Shown piece after piece: positions 1-8,509 of a stretch of DNA of 64,000 bases. A program made the translations under genes and the position numbers. Below the pieces are notes generated by a model that had not been told where the DNA came from, ran no database searches, and saw only the letters and a program-made list of their open reading frames with translations. The stretch's first letter is position 1; each line of letters opens with the position of its first letter. The DNA is from Crenothrix sp043729335 (GTDB taxonomy: Bacteria > Pseudomonadota > Gammaproteobacteria > Methylococcales > Methylomonadaceae), in NCBI RefSeq assembly GCF_043729335.1, contig NZ_JAYTLQ010000050.1:105547-169546 (forward strand), read 5' to 3'.

Positions 1-494
1 TGTTGGCAGGAACGGGGCCGGTAGGACAGCGCGCAGCAGTCATGCTGGCTAAAGAAGGTGCGCAGGTTTCAATTACCGCACGCACACTTGCACGCGCAGA
101 GCAAGCCTGTAACGCTATGAACAGTCGTTTTGGTGTGGCATTGGAACCCATTGAGGCACTGGACAATAACGCCCGTGCCCAAAGCATTGAGAGTGCACAT
201 ATTGTCTTGGCAACCGGAGCTGCTGGCATAGAGTTGCTGAGTGTTGAGCAATGGCAAAACAACAGTACGCTGGAAGTCATCGCCGATGCTAATACTACGC
301 CGCCATTGGGTATTGGGGGTGTTGATATGATGGACAAAGGTGTTGAGCGTCACGGTAAAATTGTGTGGGGAGCGTTGGGTTTTGGGGCTTTAAAACTGGC
401 TTTACACCGCGCCTGCATCGCGAAATTGTTTGAAGATAATAAACAGGTGCTGGATGCTGAGGCTATTTTTGCATTGGCCAAAGAAATGGCTTAA
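1..494 (+). CDS. mtdA: Methylene-H4MPT/methylene-H4F dehydrogenase MtdA (C-terminal part)
   Basis: NADP-dependent dehydrogenase that oxidises methylene-tetrahydromethanopterin or methylene-tetrahydrofolate in methylotroph C1 metabolism. The gene is cut by the left edge; the first whole codon is at base 3, and about 125-130 N-terminal residues are missing if the protein has the family's usual length near 290. The visible part opens with the Rossmann loop AGTGPVGQR, followed by a second nucleotide-binding strand (SITARTLARA). The PPLGIGG stretch and the ending LHRACIAKLFE...LAKEMA match my recollection of MtdA and fit MtdB less well. The stop is 9 bp before the glycerate kinase start, so the genes are probably cotranscribed as a serine-cycle operon with glyA. 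Confidence 0.88.
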   Translation, partial: LAGTGPVGQRAAVMLAKEGAQVSITARTLARAEQACNAMNSRFGVALEPIEALDNNARAQSIESAHIVLATGAAGIELLSVEQWQNNSTLEVIADANTTPPLGIGGVDMMDKGVERHGKIVWGALGFGALKLALHRACIAKLFEDNKQVLDAEAIFALAKEMA

Positions 495-503
495 ATCGTC
501 ACC

Positions 504-1844
504 ATGAACCGTTGTGTTGAACAGATGCGACAAGATGCCCTTTATTGCTTTAAAGCAGGCATAGAAGCAGCTGATCCTTATCTGGCAGTAAAACGCCATT
601 TATTAACAGATGGCAATCAATTCGGCCTAGTTTTGGCGGATGCTAGCCAGTATTTTGGAACATGGCCAAAAATTCATGTCATTGCGTTTGGCAAAGCCGC
701 TTGCGCTATGGCAAAATCCGCTAAGGAATGTATACCTGAACCGTTGTTGGGTTGTTGTGTCGCTGTTGCCAATGATGAAAACGTCATAGCTTTAGAGGGT
801 GTGGATGTATTAGTTGCTGCGCACCCGTTGCCAGATGATCGTGGTTTTAAGGCCGCAAAGATGTGCGCGGGTATTGCTGAATCTGCTAAAAAAGATGAAC
901 TGGTGCTGGTGTTAATCAGTGGTGGTGGCTCGGCGTTATTGCCTTATCCGGTTGAATCAGTGACCTTACAAGACAAGATTGCTACCACGGATTTATTATT
1001 GGCCAGCGGCGCAACCATTAATCAAATGAATTGCGTGCGTAAGCACCTGTCGCAGCTTAAAGGCGGTGGTTTAGCCAAGCTGGCTTATCCTGCCGATGTG
1101 CATGCGCTGATATTATCAGATGTATTAGGTGATGACGTGAGTGCTATTGCCAGCGGGCCAACAGTTGCAGATGAAACCACTTATGCGGATGCTATTGCCA
1201 TACTTGAAGATAAAAGCTTGTGGGATAAGATCCCGATCAGTGTGCGCCAGCATTTAGAACATGGCCGAAACGGTAAAATACCGGAAACACCTAAGCCTGA
1301 TGATAGCGTATTCGCTAATACATCCTACACCTTGGTAGGCAGTAATAGCCTTAGTGTCCATGCGCTAATACAAACAGCGCAGGCGCAAGGCTACAAAACG
1401 CAGCTATACAGTGATCATCTGTGTGGTGAAGCCAAAGATGAAGCTGAAAAACTGGTGCTGTTCGCAAAAAAAACTATTCGTTCAATGAGCACTCCGCTAG
1501 CCATCATTGCCGGTGGCGAAACGACGGTGACACTAAAAGGCAATGGCCGTGGCGGACGCAATCAGGAAATGGCACTGGCCTTTGCTATCAGCGCACAGCA
1601 ACATGGGTTGACTGGCAACTGGGTGTTTTTAAGTGGTGGTACCGATGGCCGCGATGGTCCCACAGATGCTGCCGGTGGTGTTGTGGATTCAGGTACAATA
1701 CAACGCATGTTAGCCGCAGACATCAATCCAGGTGAATTGCTTGCCAATAACGATTCCTACCCGGCGCTGAAAGCTTCACACGATTTACTGATCACCGGCG
1801 CCACAGGTACCAATGTGGCTGATTTACAACTATTACTTATCTAA
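504..1844 (+). CDS. gckA: Glycerate 2-kinase (MOFRL family)
   Basis: Phosphorylates D-glycerate to 2-phosphoglycerate, the step that feeds serine-cycle carbon back toward phosphoenolpyruvate; cytoplasmic. The 446-residue length fits type II (MOFRL) glycerate kinases. Visible family features are the glycine-rich segment ISGGGSALL near residue 140, GNGRGGRNQEMAL near residue 350, SGGTDGRDGPTDAAGG near residue 378 and the C-terminal TGATGTNVADL, which is the MOFRL signature. It starts 9 bp after mtdA and ends 39 bp before glyA, so the three form a serine-cycle cluster. The start ATG at 504 has no strong Shine-Dalgarno, which fits translation coupled to mtdA. Confidence 0.93.
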   Translation: MNRCVEQMRQDALYCFKAGIEAADPYLAVKRHLLTDGNQFGLVLADASQYFGTWPKIHVIAFGKAACAMAKSAKECIPEPLLGCCVAVANDENVIALEGVDVLVAAHPLPDDRGFKAAKMCAGIAESAKKDELVLVLISGGGSALLPYPVESVTLQDKIATTDLLLASGATINQMNCVRKHLSQLKGGGLAKLAYPADVHALILSDVLGDDVSAIASGPTVADETTYADAIAILEDKSLWDKIPISVRQHLEHGRNGKIPETPKPDDSVFANTSYTLVGSNSLSVHALIQTAQAQGYKTQLYSDHLCGEAKDEAEKLVLFAKKTIRSMSTPLAIIAGGETTVTLKGNGRGGRNQEMALAFAISAQQHGLTGNWVFLSGGTDGRDGPTDAAGGVVDSGTIQRMLAADINPGELLANNDSYPALKASHDLLITGATGTNVADLQLLLI

Positions 1845-1883
1845 CCCTAACTTCACGCACAGAGTTCTTTTCAGGAGAAAATT

Positions 1884-3137
1884 ATGTTTAACAAAACGAT
1901 GACAATCGCCGGTTTTGATGATGAATTATTCGAGGCGATGGAACAAGAACGCCAACGTCAGGAAGACCATATCGAGCTGATCGCCTCAGAAAATTATGCC
2001 AGCCCCAGGGTGCTGGAAGCGCAAGGTTCACAATTAACTAATAAATACGCAGAAGGTTATCCCGGCAAGCGTTATTACGGCGGTTGTGAATTTGTTGATA
2101 AAGCCGAGCAGCTGGCTATTGATCGTGCCAAAGCTTTATTTGGTGCGGATTATGCGAACGTACAACCGCATTCAGGATCGCAAGCCAATATGGCGGTGTT
2201 TATGGCTTTAATTCAACCCGGCGACACTATTTTGGGATTGAGTTTAGCCAATGGTGGGCATTTAACGCACGGTGCCAAGCCCAATTTTTCCGGCAAAATT
2301 TATAATGCAGTGCAATATGGTTTGGTTCCGGAAACCGGCGAAATCGATTATGAACAAGTTGAAGCTTTGGCTTTAGAGCACAAGCCTAAGGTCATAGTGG
2401 CAGGTTTTTCGGCATACTCCAGGGTATGGGATTGGCAACGTTTTAGAGATATTGCCGATAAGGTCGGTGCGTATTTATTTGTAGATATAGCCCATGTAGC
2501 CGGTTTGATTGCCGCAGGTTTATACCCTAATCCAATATCTATTGCCGACGTAGTTACCAGCACGACACATAAATCACTGCGTGGTCCTCGCGGCGGATTA
2601 ATTTTGTGCAAAAGTAATCCTGAATTGGAAAAGAAATTTGATTCCAATATCTTCCCTGGTATACAAGGCGGGCCTTTAATGCATGTGATTGCCGCCAAAG
2701 CGGTGGCTTTTAAGGAAGCAATGCAGCCAGAATTTAAGGTTTATCAGCAGCAAGTTATTGATAATGCGCGCGCTATGGCGGCGGTTTTTATGCGTCGCGG
2801 TTTTGATGTGGTGTCGGGCGGTACGGATAACCATTTAATGCTGGTATCGTTGATTCCTAAGGGCATTACCGGAAAGGCAGCGGATGCAGCTTTAAATAAA
2901 GCGCATATTACAGTTAATAAAAATGCAGTGCCGAATGATCCACAATCGCCGTTTGTAACCAGTGGTATTCGGGTAGGTACGCCAGCAGCAACTACCCGTG
3001 GTTTTAAGGAAACCGAAGTGGCCGATGTTGCTAACTGGATGTGCGATGTAATGGAAAATATGGAAGATGAGGCTTTGATTGCATCGGTGCGTGAGAAGGT
3101 TAATGCACTTTGTAAGCGGTTTCCGGTTTATGGTTGA
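1884..3137 (+). CDS. glyA: Serine hydroxymethyltransferase
   Basis: PLP enzyme that interconverts serine and glycine with methylene-tetrahydrofolate; in serine-cycle organisms it brings formaldehyde-level carbon in. The 417-residue length is typical. The N-terminal ELIASENYAS and YAEGYPGKRYYGG motifs and the PLP-lysine segment THKSLRGPRGG (Lys230) are all present. Start ATG 1884 is preceded by AGGAGA at an ideal distance. Its place after mtdA and gckA argues for the serine-cycle isozyme; whether a second housekeeping copy exists cannot be seen from here. Confidence 0.97.
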   Translation: MFNKTMTIAGFDDELFEAMEQERQRQEDHIELIASENYASPRVLEAQGSQLTNKYAEGYPGKRYYGGCEFVDKAEQLAIDRAKALFGADYANVQPHSGSQANMAVFMALIQPGDTILGLSLANGGHLTHGAKPNFSGKIYNAVQYGLVPETGEIDYEQVEALALEHKPKVIVAGFSAYSRVWDWQRFRDIADKVGAYLFVDIAHVAGLIAAGLYPNPISIADVVTSTTHKSLRGPRGGLILCKSNPELEKKFDSNIFPGIQGGPLMHVIAAKAVAFKEAMQPEFKVYQQQVIDNARAMAAVFMRRGFDVVSGGTDNHLMLVSLIPKGITGKAADAALNKAHITVNKNAVPNDPQSPFVTSGIRVGTPAATTRGFKETEVADVANWMCDVMENMEDEALIASVREKVNALCKRFPVYG

Positions 3138-3178
3138 TTGACTTAAACTTGATTTAACTTCATCGAAACGCAGAACCG

Positions 3179-4009
3179 ATGATTAACCTATTGTTTTGGA
3201 ATATCAATAGGAAAGACTTAACGGATGAAATTAAAACCTTATGCGATTATTATGATGTCGATGTCCTCGTCTTAGCGGAGAATAAACTGCGAGACGTGGA
3301 TATCCAAGTGAAATTAAACAAGGGGGGAAGAGTGTTTGTTTCTCCGTTTAACCCTTCAACTCGCATTTCTTTTTTTACGCGTTATCCGGAGCGGTTTCTT
3401 GAATTGGTGCATGATGACCACTGGGGTTCAATAAGGAAATTGACACACCCGATAGGCATTGAAATTTTATTGGTTGCCGTGCACATGCCCAGCAAACTCC
3501 ACTGTAGCGATCAAGATCAGGCATTAATAGCGATTAGAATTGCTGAGGAAATTCATAAACGCGAACTGGAGCAAGGCCATACCCGTACCATTGTGATGGG
3601 TGATTTTAATATGAACCCTTTTGAAGCAGGGCTTGTTAGTGCTGACGGTTTTCATGCCATTATGGATAGAAATATTACTTCAAAGGGACATAGAGTTGTC
3701 TTTGGGAAAGAGAAGAAGTTTTTCTATAATCCTATGTGGAGTCGGTTAGGTGATGCGTCGGAAGGTTCGTCAGGGACTTATTATTACGATTCCTCGAAGA
3801 TGACGAATTATTTCTGGAATACTTTTGATCAAGCTCTTATCCGCCCATCATTGCTTTCTTGTTTTGATAATAATAATTTGAAAGTTATCGATAAAATAGG
3901 CGATGTTAGCTTATTGAAAAATGGAAAAATATCAAAACAATTTTCGGATCACTTGCCACTGTTGGTTACGCTTAAAGTATCACAATTAAATTTGGAGAAT
4001 GTGTCGTGA
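3179..4009 (+). CDS. Endonuclease/exonuclease/phosphatase (EEP) family protein
   Basis: Predicted metal-dependent phosphodiesterase or nuclease of the DNase I/EEP fold, 276 residues. The family's metal and catalytic stations are present: an N-terminal FWNIN strand, Glu34 in LAENK, the GDFNMNP motif near residue 141 and a C-terminal SDHLPL motif near residue 257. There is no signal peptide or membrane segment, so it should act in the cytoplasm. It begins 41 bp after glyA and overlaps the next gene by 4 bp (GTGA), which makes a two-gene unit. Its AT-rich wobble positions look different from glyA and suggest an accessory insertion. The substrate (DNA, RNA, phosphoinositide-like) cannot be read from sequence. 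Confidence 0.8.
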   Translation: MINLLFWNINRKDLTDEIKTLCDYYDVDVLVLAENKLRDVDIQVKLNKGGRVFVSPFNPSTRISFFTRYPERFLELVHDDHWGSIRKLTHPIGIEILLVAVHMPSKLHCSDQDQALIAIRIAEEIHKRELEQGHTRTIVMGDFNMNPFEAGLVSADGFHAIMDRNITSKGHRVVFGKEKKFFYNPMWSRLGDASEGSSGTYYYDSSKMTNYFWNTFDQALIRPSLLSCFDNNNLKVIDKIGDVSLLKNGKISKQFSDHLPLLVTLKVSQLNLENVS

Positions 4010-4410
4010 CAATTAAAAATTTATGGGGGGAGATTAATAATCTGCCTAAAGTCAAAGCACCTGTAGCAGTTTTAAATGAACAAGCGCAATTTTTGTCAGA
4101 CCTAACAGGGGGATTGTTAACAGGTGAGATTTCTCAGGTAGAACGATCTGGTGATCGCTTTATATATTCTTTTTATATACACGCCTCTTCATTAAATAAT
4201 TATTACTATTTTGTTTTACGAATAGATCATGATATACATTTATACCCTCTAAATCTAACGACCGATAAAGATGATTCTCCTTGGGCTTCGTCTTCTGGAA
4301 CGATATGCAATGATGTCAATGAATTTGAAATCGAACTCGGTAAAATATTTTCATCTTCAGTTGTACAGCGAGTAATTTCAGGTTTGTTATCCCAAATTCA
4401 AACGGCGTAA
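4006..4410 (+). CDS. Hypothetical protein translationally coupled to the EEP protein
   Basis: A 134-residue soluble protein with no family I recognise. It starts at a GTG that overlaps the stop of the EEP gene (GTGA), so it is almost certainly made with it. It has no signal peptide, membrane segment or Cys/His cluster. It is rich in aromatic residues in its middle (a SLNNYYYFVLRI stretch near residue 65), with short helices at each end. The strict coupling suggests a partner, inhibitor or specificity subunit of the EEP enzyme, but that is inference from position only. Confidence 0.6.
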   Translation: MTIKNLWGEINNLPKVKAPVAVLNEQAQFLSDLTGGLLTGEISQVERSGDRFIYSFYIHASSLNNYYYFVLRIDHDIHLYPLNLTTDKDDSPWASSSGTICNDVNEFEIELGKIFSSSVVQRVISGLLSQIQTA

Positions 4411-4705
4411 ATTACTTTTATTCGGATGGTTCTGAATACGATTAAGTCTAATAATAAAATTATATGAGCTGAATTGACTGGTTAGCTATTTAAAATTGCC
4501 CACGATATAAGAGAAAAACATGATTGCCGCCTTACAAAACTGAACAGCTAAAGTCGCTTTGAATTTAACATATAAAACCTGTAACGGTGAAGAAAACATG
4601 ATACTTTATTGCTAAACCACAATTGCCGAAGAAATCGTTAATATTTATGCACTGGATATTCTGACTACCGTGAAGCAAATTTCCAGTGCATTTTTGCACT
4701 TTATC
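4411..4705. other. Intergenic region with no supported gene
   Basis: About 295 bp between two convergent genes. It is AT-rich, has stop codons in all frames and shows no recognisable coding remnant. The only structure is the hairpin at 4647-4695. Confidence 0.5.
4647..4695 (+). terminator. Terminator-like hairpin between convergent genes
   Basis: Arms ATGCACTGGA (4647-4656) and TCCAGTGCAT (4682-4691) pair perfectly over 10 bp and are followed by a run of T on the plus strand. The loop is long (25 nt), so it may be a weak terminator for the EEP unit. Confidence 0.4.
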
Positions 4706-5224
4706 TTATTGAACAAGCAACCCATCAATCGCTTCTTGCAACTGCACCTTAGTAATCTCCCCTGAATGCTGGAAAACCACATTGTTTTCTTTATCGACAA
4801 TAATGGTATAAGGAATGGCACTGGCAAAATTGCCTAAATTAAAAGCCAGTTCAATACCGCCTTGTCCTGCTATTAACATCGGGTAATTAACCGGCAGTTT
4901 TTTGAGAAACTCTGCAACTGGCTCGGCATCATCAATAGCTATACCCAAAATTTGCACATTTTTATCGGCATAGTGTTTTTGTAATTCTACAAAAAGTGGC
5001 AGTTCCTCGCGACAAGGCGGACACCAGGTCGCCCAAAAATTAATGACGCGTAACTTATCCTTCCATTCGGAAATAGCGCGTTGTTTGCCAGTGTTATCTG
5101 GCAAACTGAATTCCGCTACCGGAATATATTTGGATTTGTTTAACACGGATACCGCTTTTTGTACGCCAAAACCTGTTGCCAGCGTGACTAAGCCAATAAC
5201 AATAATAAGTAAGATTTTTTTCAT
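4706..5224 (-). CDS. TlpA/ResA-like membrane-anchored thiol-disulfide oxidoreductase
   Basis: 172-residue thioredoxin-fold protein with an N-terminal signal anchor (residues 4-20) and the redox motif WCPPC (Cys68, Cys71) in a FWATWCPPCREELP context. These proteins act in the periplasm as reductants, often in cytochrome c maturation. The start overlaps the dsbD stop by 4 bp (ATGA). DsbD carries electrons across the inner membrane to such periplasmic thioredoxins, so the pair is a plausible reductive relay. A cis-Pro equivalent is visible in SAIPYT near residue 137. The specific substrate is unknown. Confidence 0.88.
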   Translation of the reverse strand: MKKILLIIVIGLVTLATGFGVQKAVSVLNKSKYIPVAEFSLPDNTGKQRAISEWKDKLRVINFWATWCPPCREELPLFVELQKHYADKNVQILGIAIDDAEPVAEFLKKLPVNYPMLIAGQGGIELAFNLGNFASAIPYTIIVDKENNVVFQHSGEITKVQLQEAIDGLLVQ

Positions 5225-7092
5225 AAGGTAACGCGATTTAAGGTTTTAAGAAATAGTTCGGCTTTTTGGTAGCCAATCACACGCAGAGCTGTTTGTTCCT
5301 GTTGATCCGTGCCAAAAAATAGCACACCGGGCGGACCCACCAGATTAAATTGGGCTAATAAGGCTTTATCATCTTCAGAATTTTTTGTGACATCGGCCTG
5401 AAGTAGCACGAAATCTTTTAATGCACTTTTAACTTGTGGGTCGGTAAAGGTATAAGCCTCCATCTCTTTACAAGATATGCACCAGTCGGCATAAAAATCC
5501 AGCATGACTTTCTGCTTACGGCTACTGGCCTGTTGCAAACGTTGCTCCAGTGCCTTAATAGACGTTATTTTCTCAAAAATAATGCCGTGCTCTTTGCCTT
5601 GCGCAATGTTTAGAGCCGAACCCTGCAAAGGCTTTAAGGGGTTGGTGTTGCCTAAACTAAAACCTAGCAACAATAATAAGCCGTAAGCCAGCATGATAAG
5701 GCCAACACCTTTCCACAGCTTACGCCATCCTGAACAGATTTCCGGTAACGAATCGGTAGCGTGTAAATAAACCGCAGAGATAATTAGCAATATTCCCCAT
5801 AATAATAAAGGCATATCGGGCGGTAAAATGCGGCTTAGCATCCATACCGCAACGCCTAACATAAGCACCCCAAAAACAGCCTTAGTGGTGTGTAGCCAGT
5901 CGCCGGCTTTAGGTAATAATTTACCCGCCGAAGCGCCCAGGATTAACAAGGGAACCCCCATGCCTAAACCCATGACAAATAAAGCGCTGCCGCCCAAAAT
6001 AACATTGCCGGTTTGGCCTATGTAAATCAACGCGCCCGCCAAAGGGGCTGCAACGCAAGGCCCCACAATAAGTGATGACAGCGCCCCCATAATCGCCGCA
6101 CCCCACAACGAGCCATCACGGTATTTTTCGCTGGAATTATGCAGTTTGGCTTGCAGTGATTTAGGGACTTCCAAGTGGTAAAAATCAAACATAGACAGCG
6201 CTAACATTACAAATATTGCGCTAAAAGTAATGATAATCCAGGGTTGCTGAAAAGTGCTTTGTAAGTTACTACCAAATACAGCCGCCAATACGCCAAATAC
6301 GGTATAGGTTGCCGCCGAAGCCAGCACGTAACACAGTGACATTAAAAAACTACGGGAAGCCGGAATATCTTTGCCACGCCCGACAATAAGCCCTGATAAA
6401 ATCGGGATCATAGGAAATATGCACGGCGTGAGTGACAGCAAAAAGCCAAAGCCAAAGAAGCTCAGTAACGTCCCAAAAAGACTATCTTGGTGTAATGATT
6501 GTACAATTTTGTCCTGTTCAGAAAGTTCGGGTGCTGCTGCCAAAGGTTCGGAACTAAGGTTGGTTTGCATTTGCTCTGCTACCGGCAATACCAAATCCAG
6601 TTTTTTAATCATGGGTGGATAACACACGCCACGATCTGCACAGCCCTGGTATTGCGCTTCTAAAGTAATTTTATGCGCGGCTTTGCTGGTACGGATCAAT
6701 GGCACATTAAAATCTAATACGTCATAAAAAATCTCAACATTGCCAAACGCTTCATCATGTTTAGGTTTGCCATGGGGGAGGGTGTACGCTCCTAACTTAG
6801 CATGGGCATTATCTGCAACACTGAGCTGTATTTTTTCCCGGTACAAATAATAGCCTTTAGCAAGCTTCCAATTCACATGTAGCGTATGGGCATCTTTAAC
6901 CTCAGCCGAAAATTGAAACGCCTGATCTGGCGGCAATAGCTCATCTTGGCTGGCGCTAGATTGTAAGCCTGGGATACCTTTGAGTAATTGGCTAAGCGGA
7001 TTGGGCTTGGTCGGCACTTGAGTGCTTTCCAGTGCCCATATCGCCTGATTAATCAATACCAAGAAACAGAAAAATATTATTTTGCAGGGCAT
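5221..7092 (-). CDS. dsbD: Thiol:disulfide interchange protein DsbD
   Basis: Inner-membrane electron carrier that moves reducing equivalents from cytoplasmic thioredoxin to periplasmic partners. At 623 residues all three DsbD parts are present: signal peptide and N-terminal periplasmic domain with its cysteine pair (CADRGVCYPP, near residues 150-160), a central eight-helix membrane domain with cysteines in SLTPCIFPMIP and VGPCVAAP, and a C-terminal thioredoxin domain with DWCISCKEME. It overlaps the tlpA-like gene downstream by 4 bp and cutA upstream by 16 bp. The order cutA-dsbD-tlpA looks like one operon. Confidence 0.95.
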   Translation of the reverse strand: MPCKIIFFCFLVLINQAIWALESTQVPTKPNPLSQLLKGIPGLQSSASQDELLPPDQAFQFSAEVKDAHTLHVNWKLAKGYYLYREKIQLSVADNAHAKLGAYTLPHGKPKHDEAFGNVEIFYDVLDFNVPLIRTSKAAHKITLEAQYQGCADRGVCYPPMIKKLDLVLPVAEQMQTNLSSEPLAAAPELSEQDKIVQSLHQDSLFGTLLSFFGFGFLLSLTPCIFPMIPILSGLIVGRGKDIPASRSFLMSLCYVLASAATYTVFGVLAAVFGSNLQSTFQQPWIIITFSAIFVMLALSMFDFYHLEVPKSLQAKLHNSSEKYRDGSLWGAAIMGALSSLIVGPCVAAPLAGALIYIGQTGNVILGGSALFVMGLGMGVPLLILGASAGKLLPKAGDWLHTTKAVFGVLMLGVAVWMLSRILPPDMPLLLWGILLIISAVYLHATDSLPEICSGWRKLWKGVGLIMLAYGLLLLLGFSLGNTNPLKPLQGSALNIAQGKEHGIIFEKITSIKALEQRLQQASSRKQKVMLDFYADWCISCKEMEAYTFTDPQVKSALKDFVLLQADVTKNSEDDKALLAQFNLVGPPGVLFFGTDQQEQTALRVIGYQKAELFLKTLNRVTL

Positions 7093-7400
7093 GAGTTAAT
7101 CCAATTTAAATAGTCAGGTAAACCCTGTTGCACAGAGATAGCAATAATTTCAGGGAGATCATAAGGATGGTGTTTGCATATTGCAGTTTCAATGGCAGGG
7201 TAATTATCCTGGCGTGCTTTAATTAATAACAGGCATTCCTCGGCACTTTCAATCTGTCCTTGCCAGCTATAAATAGAGATTAGGTTAGGCGCAATATTAA
7301 CACAGGCGGCTAAACCTTCGCTTACCAACAGCCGTGCGATAGTTTCTGCGCTGTTACGATCCGGGCAGGTGCAAAGAATGAGTTGAACAGCGTCCGGCAT
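7077..7400 (-). CDS. cutA: Divalent-cation tolerance protein CutA
   Basis: Small trimeric cytoplasmic protein, 107 residues, linked in E. coli to copper and other divalent-metal tolerance, though its biochemical role is still unclear. Family features are the opening LILCTCPD, the GLAACVNI segment near residue 31, YSWQGQI, and HPYDLPEIIAI near residue 78. It heads the cutA-dsbD-tlpA operon, the same linkage of cutA and dsbD seen in enterobacteria. Start ATG at 7400. Confidence 0.95.
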   Translation of the reverse strand: MPDAVQLILCTCPDRNSAETIARLLVSEGLAACVNIAPNLISIYSWQGQIESAEECLLLIKARQDNYPAIETAICKHHPYDLPEIIAISVQQGLPDYLNWINSCPAK

Positions 7401-7500
7401 TATTTAGGCCATTAAAATGTAAACTATGAATATTATCCTAGAAATTAAAAGCAATTACCCTTATATTTAGATCATTGTCTTTAACGCAGGTTTTGATTAC

Positions 7501-7938
7501 ATGAAAACTTTTCAGATTTTTTTTATTATGGTGCTTATTATACCGTTTGCAGAGATTTATCTTCTGTTGCAAGTCGGCGGTATGATTGGCGCATTTCCGA
7601 CTATTTTTTTAGTGGTATTTACCGCTGTGCTAGGTTCCTGGCTATTAAAACAGCAGGGCTTTGCTACGCTACAACGTTTTCAGGCAAGTTTGGCGCAAGG
7701 TACATTACCCGCGTATGAACTTTTGGAAGGCGTATTGATTTTATTGGGCGGCGCATTATTAATAACGCCTGGTTTTATTACTGATACCATCGGCTTTGCC
7801 TGCCTAATACCGCAGATACGCGGCAAGATAGCCAAGTATGTTGTCGACAAAAAATTGATTCAGACAATACACCCTTTTCAACGAGCCAAAGCGGCTGAAA
7901 AAGATGTATTGGAAGGCGAATTCCGTAAAGAAGATTGA
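7501..7938 (+). CDS. fxsA: FxsA family membrane protein
   Basis: 145-residue inner-membrane protein of the FxsA family, named for suppression of phage T7 exclusion by the F plasmid when overproduced. It has three to four hydrophobic segments, with the conserved start IPFAEIYLLLQVG (near residues 15-27), a GSWLLKQQG stretch near residue 46 and LLIGGALLITPGFITD near residue 80. The C-terminal 40 residues are charged and cytoplasmic. It is divergent from cutA, with 100 bp between them for both promoters. Confidence 0.9.
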   Translation: MKTFQIFFIMVLIIPFAEIYLLLQVGGMIGAFPTIFLVVFTAVLGSWLLKQQGFATLQRFQASLAQGTLPAYELLEGVLILLGGALLITPGFITDTIGFACLIPQIRGKIAKYVVDKKLIQTIHPFQRAKAAEKDVLEGEFRKED

Positions 7939-7958
7939 AGGTGTTCGCTTAGCAGTAA

Positions 7959-8180
7959 TTAACTAATCACATCGTTGCTATTTTTGTTAAGCCCTGAATA
8001 AACCGGACACCAGCCGGAATAACCGGTGGCTACTAATGCTAAGCCCACCAGCAACAAAGTGATTTCAGCAGTAAATACGGAAATTACCAGCAACGCAGCG
8101 CCTCCATAAAGGCGATATTTTTTTTCTTTTTCGCCAACATTGTGTTCAAATTGCATCATGCGTTTAAAATCAAAACTCAT
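7959..8180 (-). CDS. Small DUF2892-type membrane protein
   Basis: 73-residue protein with two closely spaced hydrophobic helices (residues 23-58). It ends in the GYSGWCPVYSGLN motif typical of the DUF2892 (YgaP transmembrane-like) family, where the segment often accompanies rhodanese domains; here it stands alone. It runs convergently to fxsA with a 20-bp gap. Upstream of the ATG lies an AGGAAA Shine-Dalgarno. Role unknown. Confidence 0.8.
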   Translation of the reverse strand: MSFDFKRMMQFEHNVGEKEKKYRLYGGAALLVISVFTAEITLLLVGLALVATGYSGWCPVYSGLNKNSNDVIS

Positions 8181-8509
8181 CTCAATTTCCTCTTGTTAGT
8201 TGTTATTATTAGGTAAAAACATTAACTCGGTCTCATCTGACAGAGCTATCAACAATATACACAGATCGATAAAAGTGCAAGCGTTAAAGATGCAAAAGCT
8301 GTTTTTTATATGTACAGAAATCTGTTGTTAGCAAGATTTAAGGCTCAAACTTTATGATGCTGCTTATAACATACTGTTTTGTATGGGCTGTCACAACGTT
8401 TTTTCGTGTCTTTCGTGCTTTTCGTGGACAATTTTAATCCTTAATACTTCTGTGTTGTCGTTTTGCTAAATACTCCCCCGTTGTTTTTTTATGAGCTTGT
8501 CGTTTTCCA
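8181..8509. other. Divergent intergenic region upstream of the RND pump
   Basis: About 330 bp without an ORF that I can support. It contains the 9-nt tandem TTCGTG repeat at 8403-8429. It should hold promoters for both the DUF2892 gene and the RND pump, but I could not pick a convincing -35/-10 pair. Confidence 0.5.
8403..8429 (+). repeat. Three 9-nt tandem TTCGTG repeats
   Basis: Three consecutive 9-nt units, TTCGTGTCT, TTCGTGCTT and TTCGTGGAC, lie in the intergenic region 80 bp before the RND gene. Similar TTCGTG-periodic stretches occur as intergenic filler in many proteobacteria. Confidence 0.5.
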
